DNA of 5,152 nucleotides from Elusimicrobia bacterium RBG_16_66_12. GTDB lineage: Bacteria; Elusimicrobiota; Elusimicrobia; UBA1565; UBA9628. Shown in pieces: positions 1 to 5,152 of this stretch. The notes beneath the pieces were generated by a model, which saw only the letters and a program-made list of their open reading frames with translations, made no database searches and had not been told where the DNA came from. The position numbers and the translations under genes are program-made. Numbering within the stretch: position 1 is the first letter of the stretch; every line of letters begins with the position of its first letter. The stretch is from contig MGUL01000084.1 in assembly GCA_001800005.1 (NCBI GenBank), positions 1,956 to 7,107 on the forward strand, written 5' to 3'.

Positions 1-1
1 C

Positions 2-91
2 GTGCTCGCCGTCGACGCCGCGGGCAACACCGGGATCTTCCCGAACTACAAAACCGCGGTGGCCACGATCACCTTCGACGCAACTCCTCCC
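2..91 (+). repeat. Ig-like module 0, C-terminal end only (residues 1-30)
   Basis: This is the tail of a module whose beginning lies upstream. It shows the D-A-A-G-N turn at residues 5-9, which normally closes a module, and then the linker T-F-D-A-T-P-P at residues 24-30. It proves that the repeat array extends beyond the left edge of the window. Confidence 0.8.
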
Positions 92-3000
92 GCCACCGGC
101 GTGACCTTCCCGGCGGGCCCCGACGACAACACCACCACGGGTCTGGCCTCGATTGCCGGCACGGCCGCCGACCCTCTGGTCAACGCCTCGTCTTCCGCCG
201 TGCGGGTCGTCTACCTCGCGATCCAGAACGACCTCAACAACGTCCTTGATCCCAACAAAGGCCGCTACTGGAACGACGTGGGGGCGAACTGGGACGTCAG
301 CGGCCTGCCGGTCTGGAACCCGGTGACCTACACCCCGGCCACCGGCAACTGGGCCTTCGCCTCGGCCACGCTGGACGCCAACCTGTACAACCTTTCCAAG
401 TACATCCTGATCTCGAGCGCCACCGACAAGACCGGCAATTCCTCGCCGCTGCCCGTCTCGGGCGAGCCGGGCTGGCGCCGGCTGATCTTCCAGCCGCCGC
501 CCGCGGTCACCGCGATCACGCAGCCGGCGAGCCTCCAGCTCTACAACAACATCCCCGCGTTCCAGGGCACGGCCAACGCCGATACGAAGAACGTCGAGGT
601 CCAGCTGAAGCGCCTCGACACCGCCCAATGCTGGGGCGGCGGGGCCACCGGCTTCGGCTGGGTCAATTGCACGGCCCAGGCCTCGACCGCCACCCGGACG
701 GTCTATCCCTCGGGCGTGACCTGGGTCTACCCGCCGGCGGGTGAGACCCTCCCGGACTGGGCGACGGTCAACAACACCTCGATGACCCTGCAGAGCGCGG
801 GCGTCAATTTCGCCAACATCCTGGAGAGCCCGGTCCAACTGGCCCAGTTCTCCATCGACCGCTCCTCGTCGGTCTCCTCGGTCTCCTTCCCGGCCACGGG
901 CAGCGACCTCTCGGTCCCGCCGACCCTGACGGGCGCGAGCCTGGACGCCAACTCCGCGGTCCCGTTCGTCAGCGCCGGGATCAAGAACGTGCGCTTCCGA
1001 CTCAAGCGCCAGGACAACAACTACTACTGGGACCACCTGACCAGCACCTGGGTGGTCTCCGTGACCTACAGCACCGCCGCCTACGGAGGGGGGGTGTGGA
1101 GCTACGCCTCCAGCACGCCGACGCTGACCTGGATGAACGGCTTGGGCTACACGCTCGACGTCTACGCCGAGGACAAGGCCGTCGGCAACGCGACGGGCAA
1201 CATCGAGACGCCGGCCGCGCCCATCTCCTTCGTCTACGACACCACTCAGCCCACGACGAACATCACCGCGCCGCCCGGGAACACCCCGCAGAACGCGCTG
1301 ACCGCGGTGACGGGCGGGGCCGCCGACGCGGCCCCGGGGTCCCTGCGGCGCGTCGAGGTGCGCATCTACAACCCGGGCGTCACCGCGTACTGGGACAACA
1401 CCGGCGCCTACAACGGCGGCACGCCGTTCTTCGACGCGATTCCAGCCGACGAGGCCTGGTACCAGGTGAACGAATCCTTGCCCGACTGGACGGTCTGGAA
1501 CGCCACCTTCAGCTTCGTCAACAACAACACCTACCAGGTCGAGGCGCGCGCGTGGGACAAGGCGGGCAACTACGACCATGCGACCTCCACGCGCACCTTC
1601 CTCTTCGACAACGCGCTCCCCACGAGCTTCGTCGGCCAGCCGGCCAACGCCTCGATGATCAACGCCCTCGGGGCCATCACCGGCACGGCGACCGACGGCG
1701 CGCTCGGCTCCGGGCTCAACCTCATTCAGGTCGCCGTGCGCAACAACGCGACGGGCCTGTGGTGGAACGGCGTCTCGTCGGCCTTCGACCTGGCGGCGCC
1801 GCAGTCCTTCAGCGGCGGAGTCTCCACGCCGTGGAGCTTCGCCTCGGCGGCCTTGAGCGCGGGGCTGGCCAGCGGCACTTCCTACTACGTGACTTCGCGG
1901 GCCAAGGACGCGGCCGGCAACCAGGAGTCTTATTACAGCGTCCGCGGCTCGACCTTCTCCTTCGACAACGTCCTTCCCACGGCGGGCATCACGATGCCCA
2001 ACCTCCAGTACCACAAGAGCATGCCGACGATCTCGGGAACGGCTTCCGACGACTTCGCGGGCCCCGACCTGGTCCAGGTCTCGATGCACGACGAGACCCA
2101 GCCGCCGACCGCGGGCTGGTGGACCGGCGCGGACTTCACCGGCGGCGCCCAGGCCTGGGTGGCCGCCTCGACGGGCTCGACCGGCGTGCTGACCTCCACC
2201 TGGACCTACGCGGTCGCGCCCGGCAGCTTCCTGTCGGGCCGCAGCTACCTGGTTCTCAGCCAGGCGGCCGACACGGCGGCGAACACGCAGAACGCCTATG
2301 CGGTCGGCGTGTCCTCGCGCCTGTTCTTCTTCGACAACCAGGCGCCGACGGGAGCGGCGCAGACGCCGGCCAACGGCGGCGTGGTCTCCGACCTGCCGAC
2401 CATCTCCGGTACGGCCGCCGACCCCGCGGGCTCCCCGGGAGCGAGCGGCATCAACTCCGTGGCGCTGAAGATCGTCGATGCCGGGGCCGACAACATCATG
2501 GGCACGGGCGACGACCTGTACTGGAACGGGGATAATTTCACCGCGCACTCCAGCAACACCGTGGCGGCCTCGGGCGCGACCTCCTGGAACTACTCGACTT
2601 TGCCCGCCTGGCAGACCAACCGCCGCTACGCGGCGGCGGTCTCCGCGACCGACCGGTCGGGCAACGTCCAGGTTCCCTCGTCGACGAACACCTTCATCTA
2701 CGACGTCGCGGCGCCGGCGTCCGTCGTGACCCTGCCGGCGGAGGGCGTCGGCTACGGCGGCGGCCTGTCCTTGATCTCGGGCACGGCGGCCGACCAGGCG
2801 GTCGGGGCCGGCGTGGGCGGGCTCCAGATCTCCGTCCGCCTCGACTACGCGCCCCTGGGAGATCCCGCCGGCGCCGAGGACCGCTTCCTGAACGCGGCCA
2901 CCGGCGGCACATTCACCTCGCCGGTCGAGATCCTCTTCTCGACCGGGACGGCTCCGTTCGCCAACTGGACCTTCACCGCGCCGACCTGGATCAGCGGTCA

Positions 3001-5152
3001 GCACTACGTGATCCGCACCGTGTCCACCGACACCGCGACCCCCACGCCCAACGCCGAGGGCGCGGCCAACTACCGCCACTTCACCGTCGACACCCTGCCG
3101 CCGGTGACGGGGATCGTCGCTCCGGCCGACGGCGGCGCCTACCAGACTCTCGCGACCCTCTCCGGCACGGCGCAGGACGACGCCTCAGGCGTCAGGACGG
3201 TGGAGATCTGCATCAAGTACTTCGGCGCCGCCAGCCAGGTCGAGCAGACGGCGGGCTGCGCGGTGGGCGCCGGCGACGCGGTCTGGGACGGCGTCTCGGC
3301 CTTCTCCGTCGGCGGCACCTCCTGGGTCCCGGTGAGCGTGCCGGAGACTTTCGACAATACCCTCGCGAACTGGACCTACGGCGGGGTCTCCTGGCCGCCG
3401 AGCGGACGCTTTCGGGTCCTGACGCGCGGCCTGGACCACGCGGGCGGCGTCGAGACGCCGCTGGCGGGCAACGCGTTCAGCCTGGACAACGCCGCCCCGA
3501 CGGCCGGCATCATCGTGCCGGCCCACAACGCGGGCTATAAGAGCTTCCCCTCCGGACTTTCCGGCACGGCCAGCGACTGGACGGGCGGCGGCGGGGCCTC
3601 GGAGAACCCGTCCGACACGGGCCTGGCCGCGGCCGCGGTCAAGGTCGCGATCAGCTCGGGTCCCGGCTTCACCTCGTGGTGGAACGGCGCGACCTGGACG
3701 TCCCAGATACCTCCCGTCTGGAACGCCCAGACCTTCGTCGGCGCGACCTCGGGCACCTGGGCCTGGACGGTCGGCCTGCCGCCGTTCGCGTCGGGGACCC
3801 AGTACCGGGTCCTGGCGCAGGCGACGGACAAGGCGGGCAACGTCCAGAGCCTGTTCAACGCCGGGGTGAGCTCGAACGTGTTCTCCTTCGACAACGTCGC
3901 TCCCGTTTCGGGCTTCACCATGCCGACCGATCTCTCGAGGAAGAACTCGCTGCCCAGCCTCGCGGGCGCCGTCGCCGACGACTTCTCCGGCGTCGCTGCC
4001 GCCAACGTCAAAGTGGAGATCAGCTACTACGTCGGGGCGTCCACCTCCTACTGGAGCGGCGCGTCGTTCGTGGCCGGGCCGCCCATCCCCCTGTCGGCGG
4101 CCTACGTGGGCGGGGTCTCCGGCACCTGGAGCTACACCGACGCCAACATCGCGACGGCCTGGGTCCATGGGCGCTCCTACACCCTCAACGTCCGCTCGGG
4201 CGACATCTCCGGCAACCAGGAAGTGGGCGGCTCGACGGTCACCTTCACCTACGACGTGGTCGTGCCCACCGTGAACGTGACGACCCCGGCCCTGCCCCCG
4301 GGGATGCTGGGGCCGTCCGCCGCCTTCATCGTGGGCAATTCGACCGATTTCCCGGCGGGCATCAGCGCGCTGAGGCTGGCGTTGTCCGCGAACGCCGGGA
4401 TTGACGGCTGGTACGACGGGTCCGCGTTCACGGGGACCGGGCCGACCTTCTTCGTCCCGACGACCTACGTTCCCAACCCGGTGATCGACTCCTGGAACTG
4501 GTCGTACCCCGCCCTGACCAACGGCCAAGCCTATGTGCTGCGCTCATCGGCGACGGATAATGCCACGAACGTGCGCGTCCAGAACTTCAGCTTCCTGTAT
4601 GACTCGGCCAAGCCGACGGCCTCGCTCGCGTCTCCCCTCAGCGGGGACTATAAGACGGGCACGGTCGTGATCTCGGGAGCCTCCACCGACCCCGACCCGG
4701 ACGGCGGCGGGCCGCTCGCGGCGTCCGGCGTCTCCACCGTGACCGTCTCCATCGAGAGGCTGGGCTCGAACCTTTGCTACGACTGGGGCGGCGGCTTCAC
4801 GGCCGGCTGTCCGAACTTCATCCCGGCCGCCGGAGTCGTCGGGGCCTGGACCTACACCCCGTCGCCGAACCCGTTTGCGACCGGCCAGTCCTACGCGGTG
4901 GTCGTGCAGGCCGCGGACCAGTCGGGCAACGTCCAGTCGGCCTACGCCGTCGGGACCAGCTCCAACTCCTTCACCTACAACACCGCGGTCCCGACCTTGG
5001 GCGTGACCATGCCGTCCGCGCCGCGCCACAACAACCTCACGACGCTCGCGGGCACCGCGACCGACGCCATCCCGGCCTCCCTGGCCAAGGTCCAGGTCCG
5101 CGTGCTGCGCCTGACCGGCATCAACCGCTACGCCGACCCCGCGGGCGGGCAC
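2..5152 (+). CDS. Giant Ig-like tandem-repeat surface/adhesin-like protein, internal fragment open at both ends
   Basis: One frame is open for 1717 codons with no stop, and it enters and leaves the window in mid-gene, so the true start and end are unseen. The translation is thirteen complete and two partial modules of 116-138 residues. Each has a linker F-x-F-D-N-x-x-P-T, an ISGTAxD turn, a V-x-V-x-I strand, a YWNG-type aromatic motif, a W-x-Y strand and an AxDxAGN turn. This pattern is that of bacterial Ig-like beta-sandwich domains found in exported adhesins. No enzymatic motif, signal peptide, transmembrane segment or anchor is visible. Composition fits an extracellular stalk: about 48 Trp, only about 22 Lys, many Asn, Thr, Ser and Gly, and just six Cys, all in close pairs. 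Codons end in C or G almost throughout, evenly along the gene, so there is no sign of recent transfer of any part. The inferred role is cell-surface adhesion or a structural spacer. Ligand and secretion route are unknown. The coding call is very sure; the function is moderately sure at the class level only. Confidence 0.96.
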   Translation, partial: MLAVDAAGNTGIFPNYKTAVATITFDATPPATGVTFPAGPDDNTTTGLASIAGTAADPLVNASSSAVRVVYLAIQNDLNNVLDPNKGRYWNDVGANWDVSGLPVWNPVTYTPATGNWAFASATLDANLYNLSKYILISSATDKTGNSSPLPVSGEPGWRRLIFQPPPAVTAITQPASLQLYNNIPAFQGTANADTKNVEVQLKRLDTAQCWGGGATGFGWVNCTAQASTATRTVYPSGVTWVYPPAGETLPDWATVNNTSMTLQSAGVNFANILESPVQLAQFSIDRSSSVSSVSFPATGSDLSVPPTLTGASLDANSAVPFVSAGIKNVRFRLKRQDNNYYWDHLTSTWVVSVTYSTAAYGGGVWSYASSTPTLTWMNGLGYTLDVYAEDKAVGNATGNIETPAAPISFVYDTTQPTTNITAPPGNTPQNALTAVTGGAADAAPGSLRRVEVRIYNPGVTAYWDNTGAYNGGTPFFDAIPADEAWYQVNESLPDWTVWNATFSFVNNNTYQVEARAWDKAGNYDHATSTRTFLFDNALPTSFVGQPANASMINALGAITGTATDGALGSGLNLIQVAVRNNATGLWWNGVSSAFDLAAPQSFSGGVSTPWSFASAALSAGLASGTSYYVTSRAKDAAGNQESYYSVRGSTFSFDNVLPTAGITMPNLQYHKSMPTISGTASDDFAGPDLVQVSMHDETQPPTAGWWTGADFTGGAQAWVAASTGSTGVLTSTWTYAVAPGSFLSGRSYLVLSQAADTAANTQNAYAVGVSSRLFFFDNQAPTGAAQTPANGGVVSDLPTISGTAADPAGSPGASGINSVALKIVDAGADNIMGTGDDLYWNGDNFTAHSSNTVAASGATSWNYSTLPAWQTNRRYAAAVSATDRSGNVQVPSSTNTFIYDVAAPASVVTLPAEGVGYGGGLSLISGTAADQAVGAGVGGLQISVRLDYAPLGDPAGAEDRFLNAATGGTFTSPVEILFSTGTAPFANWTFTAPTWISGQHYVIRTVSTDTATPTPNAEGAANYRHFTVDTLPPVTGIVAPADGGAYQTLATLSGTAQDDASGVRTVEICIKYFGAASQVEQTAGCAVGAGDAVWDGVSAFSVGGTSWVPVSVPETFDNTLANWTYGGVSWPPSGRFRVLTRGLDHAGGVETPLAGNAFSLDNAAPTAGIIVPAHNAGYKSFPSGLSGTASDWTGGGGASENPSDTGLAAAAVKVAISSGPGFTSWWNGATWTSQIPPVWNAQTFVGATSGTWAWTVGLPPFASGTQYRVLAQATDKAGNVQSLFNAGVSSNVFSFDNVAPVSGFTMPTDLSRKNSLPSLAGAVADDFSGVAAANVKVEISYYVGASTSYWSGASFVAGPPIPLSAAYVGGVSGTWSYTDANIATAWVHGRSYTLNVRSGDISGNQEVGGSTVTFTYDVVVPTVNVTTPALPPGMLGPSAAFIVGNSTDFPAGISALRLALSANAGIDGWYDGSAFTGTGPTFFVPTTYVPNPVIDSWNWSYPALTNGQAYVLRSSATDNATNVRVQNFSFLYDSAKPTASLASPLSGDYKTGTVVISGASTDPDPDGGGPLAASGVSTVTVSIERLGSNLCYDWGGGFTAGCPNFIPAAGVVGAWTYTPSPNPFATGQSYAVVVQAADQSGNVQSAYAVGTSSNSFTYNTAVPTLGVTMPSAPRHNNLTTLAGTATDAIPASLAKVQVRVLRLTGINRYADPAGGH
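92..505 (+). repeat. Ig-like module 1 (residues 31-168)
   Basis: At 138 residues this is the longest complete module. It has I-A-G-T-A-A-D (51-57), the strand V-R-V-V-Y from 67, Y-W-N-D (89-92) and T-D-K-T-G-N (141-146). The extra length includes a D/N-rich stretch of about 12 residues (76-87) just before Y-W-N. The closing linker is atypical: the usual F-D-N is F-Q-P (163-165). Confidence 0.8.
506..871 (+). repeat. Ig-like module 2, divergent (residues 169-290)
   Basis: This is the most diverged full module. It keeps F-Q-G-T-A (187-191), a V-E-V-Q-L strand and a C-W-G-G-G in place of Y-W-N-G (210-214), with a second Cys at 223. The A-x-D-x-A-G-N turn expected near its end is not recognisable. 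The closing linker is F-S-I-D-R-S-S-S, without the usual proline. Its frame and length are normal, so it looks like a diverged module, not a broken one. Confidence 0.65.
872..1252 (+). repeat. Ig-like module 3 (residues 291-417)
   Basis: The module contains L-T-G-A-S-L-D (309-315), the strand V-R-F-R-L, Y-Y-W-D (341-344), V-W-S-Y (365-368), and D-K-A-V-G-N (391-396), which carries one extra residue in the usual D-x-A-G-N turn. It closes with F-V-Y-D-T-T-Q-P (410-417). Confidence 0.75.
1253..1621 (+). repeat. Ig-like module 4 (residues 418-540)
   Basis: A 123-residue module with T-G-G-A-A-D (437-442), V-E-V-R-I, Y-W-D-N (463-466) and a clear W-D-K-A-G-N turn (518-523). It closes with F-L-F-D-N-A-L-P (533-540). 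Confidence 0.8.
1622..1978 (+). repeat. Ig-like module 5 (residues 541-659)
   Basis: A near-consensus module. It has I-T-G-T-A-T-D (559-565), V-A-V-R-N, W-W-N-G (587-590), W-S-F, G-T-S-Y-Y-V and K-D-A-A-G-N-Q (635-641). It closes with F-S-F-D-N-V-L-P (652-659). The 18 bases 1955-1972, coding F-S-F-D-N-V, are identical to 3881-3898 at the end of module 10. Confidence 0.85.
1979..2347 (+). repeat. Ig-like module 6 (residues 660-782)
   Basis: The module opens with T-A-G-I-T-M-P, followed by I-S-G-T-A-S-D-D-F (677-685), V-Q-V-S-M, W-W-T-G (706-709), T-W-T-Y, G-R-S-Y and A-D-T-A-A-N-T-Q (756-763). It closes with F-F-F-D-N-Q-A-P (775-782). Its opening and G-R-S-Y segment resemble module 11 more than its direct neighbours. 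Confidence 0.85.
2348..2716 (+). repeat. Ig-like module 7 with acidic D-x-G-x-D-N loop (residues 783-905)
   Basis: The module has I-S-G-T-A-A-D (801-807), V-A-L-K-I-V, then an Asp/Gly-rich loop at 826-838, Y-W-N-G (840-843), W-N-Y and T-D-R-S-G-N-V-Q (883-890). It closes with F-I-Y-D-V-A-A-P (898-905). The acidic loop sits between the V-x-V-x-I strand and the aromatic motif. Confidence 0.82.
2477..2515 (+). other. Acidic D-x-G-x-D-N...G-T-G-D-D loop in module 7, possible calcium site
   Basis: Residues 826-838 contain D826, D830, N831, D837 and D838 spaced by Gly/Ala, with G-T-G-D-D at the end, immediately before Y-W-N-G. Similar Asp/Gly loops ending in G-T-x-D-D recur in exported bacterial proteins and resemble calcium-binding loops. 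No other module in view has this exact loop. Confidence 0.4.
2717..3103 (+). repeat. Ig-like module 8, variant lacking the WNG and AGN motifs (residues 906-1034)
   Basis: It keeps I-S-G-T-A-A-D (925-931), the strand L-Q-I-S-V-R-L, N-W-T-F and G-Q-H-Y-V-I. The YWNG motif is replaced by R-F-L-N (961-964), and the D-x-A-G-N turn by T-D-T-A-T-P-T-P-N (1009-1017). The linker is F-T-V-D-T-L-P-P (1027-1034), the common bacterial form. Confidence 0.75.
3104..3499 (+). repeat. Ig-like module 9 with cysteine pair (residues 1035-1166)
   Basis: The module has L-S-G-T-A-Q-D-D (1053-1060), V-E-I-C-I (1067-1071), a second Cys at 1086, V-W-D-G (1094-1097), N-W-T-Y and a changed turn D-H-A-G-G-V-E (1145-1151), where the usual Asn is Gly. 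It closes with F-S-L-D-N-A-A-P (1159-1166). Confidence 0.8.
3500..3904 (+). repeat. Ig-like module 10 with Gly-rich insertion (residues 1167-1301)
   Basis: The module has L-S-G-T-A-S-D (1186-1192), then an enlarged loop of about 20 residues with a run of four glycines and Asp/Asn/Ser before the strand V-K-V-A-I. It continues with W-W-N-G (1226-1229), T-W-A-W-T-V, G-T-Q-Y-R-V and T-D-K-A-G-N-V-Q (1275-1282). It closes with F-S-F-D-N-V-A-P (1294-1301). Confidence 0.85.
3905..4267 (+). repeat. Ig-like module 11 (residues 1302-1422)
   Basis: It opens with V-S-G-F-T-M-P, then L-A-G-A-V-A-D-D-F-S-G (1320-1330), V-K-V-E-I, Y-W-S-G (1350-1353), G-T-W-S-Y, G-R-S-Y-T-L and D-I-S-G-N-Q-E (1401-1407). 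It closes with F-T-Y-D-V-V-V-P (1415-1422). Confidence 0.83.
4268..4615 (+). repeat. Ig-like module 12, shortest (residues 1423-1538)
   Basis: At 116 residues this is the shortest complete module. It has I-V-G-N-S-T-D (1443-1449) where other modules have ISGTAxD, then L-R-L-A-L, W-Y-D-G (1470-1473), W-N-W-S-Y, G-Q-A-Y-V-L and T-D-N-A-T-N-V (1518-1524). It closes with F-L-Y-D-S-A-K-P (1531-1538). Confidence 0.8.
4616..4993 (+). repeat. Ig-like module 13 with DxDxDG loop and cysteine pair (residues 1539-1664)
   Basis: The module has I-S-G-A-S-T-D (1557-1563) that runs straight into D-P-D-P-D-G, then V-T-V-S-I, a Cys pair at 1592 and 1603 around Y-D-W-G-G-G, A-W-T-Y, G-Q-S-Y-A-V and A-D-Q-S-G-N-V-Q (1638-1645). 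It closes with F-T-Y-N-T-A-V-P (1657-1664), where the linker Asp is replaced by Asn. Confidence 0.83.
4688..4705 (+). other. Possible calcium-binding DxDxDG motif in module 13
   Basis: Residues 1563-1568 read D-P-D-P-D-G, followed by two more glycines. The D-x-D-x-D-G spacing is the metal-coordinating core seen in EF-hand-like and thrombospondin type 3-like loops. Here it directly follows the ISGAST turn in an inter-strand loop. Calcium binding is an inference from spacing alone; a plain Asp/Pro/Gly-rich linker is the alternative. Confidence 0.4.
4994..5152 (+). repeat. Ig-like module 14, N-terminal part only (residues 1665-1717)
   Basis: It opens with T-L-G-V-T-M-P, then L-A-G-T-A-T-D (1682-1688) and V-Q-V-R-V, and is cut by the window edge near R-Y-A-D. 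The array therefore continues to the right. Confidence 0.82.

Noticed and set aside
727..1020. Small minus-strand ORFs such as this one, and others at 328-519, 1933-2199, 2296-2559 and 3139-3357
   Set aside because: All lie within conserved repeat modules on the plus strand, show no motif of their own, and are explained by the scarcity of AT-rich stop codons.
1096..2535. 479-codon ORF on the plus strand in another frame
   Set aside because: It is shifted relative to the repeat-coding frame. The product is Arg/Gly/His/Leu-rich with no recognisable motif, as expected from reading a high-GC gene out of frame.
1955..3898. 18-base identical sequences at 1955-1972 and 3881-3898 as possible recombination or attachment sites
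   Set aside because: They encode the conserved F-S-F-D-N-V linker at the same place in two modules, so protein conservation plus codon bias explains them.
3535..4011. 158-codon ORF on the minus strand
   Set aside because: Its translation looks less biased than the other shadows, but it lies wholly inside modules 10 and 11, whose motifs are intact on the plus strand. I see no domain or independent start context.
3676..4404. 242-codon ORF on the plus strand in another frame
   Set aside because: It is another Arg-rich out-of-frame shadow that overlaps modules 10 to 12.
3185..4528. 447-codon ORF on the minus strand
   Set aside because: It is the exact mirror frame of the sense gene and ends at a sense TCA codon. 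Its translation is a low-complexity Arg/Gly/Val/Asp mix with no domain, while the sense frame carries clear repeated motifs throughout.
4544..5152. 202-codon ORF on the minus strand running in from the right edge
   Set aside because: It is in the same mirror frame, ends at the second sense TCA codon, and has the same Arg/Gly/Val-rich shadow composition.

Overview
The window lies entirely inside one very large protein-coding gene on the + strand. A single reading frame, starting at base 2, runs to base 5152 without a stop: 1717 codons with neither the start nor the end of the gene in view. I read it codon by codon and saw no stop or frameshift. There is no intergenic DNA, RNA gene, promoter, terminator, mobile element or CRISPR array here.

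The protein is a chain of tandem Ig-like (beta-sandwich) modules of about 126 residues. There are thirteen complete modules, the last 30 residues of an earlier one and the first 53 of a later one. Each module follows the same order: a linker of the type F-x-F-D-N-x-x-P-T-x-x-I-x-x-P; then [IL]-[SA]-G-T-A-x-D; then a V-x-V-x-I strand; then an aromatic Y/W-W-N/x-G motif; then a W-x-Y strand; then G-x-x-Y-x-V; then A-x-D-x-A-G-N; then the next F-x-F-D. The modules vary mainly in two loops. These carry Gly/Asp-rich insertions, two possible calcium-binding loops and three isolated cysteine pairs. This architecture is typical of giant exported bacterial adhesins or surface-stalk proteins, but the parts that would settle export and anchoring (signal peptide, C-terminal sorting or anchor domain) lie outside the window.

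The DNA is about two-thirds G+C and nearly every codon ends in C or G. Together with giant repetitive surface proteins, this suggests an environmental high-GC bacterium. Elusimicrobiota, Omnitrophota or similar groups known for very long Ig-repeat ORFs are plausible, but this is a weak inference and no taxonomic marker gene is present. The same codon bias opens long spurious ORFs in other frames, including the antisense mirror frame. I rejected all of them as shadows.
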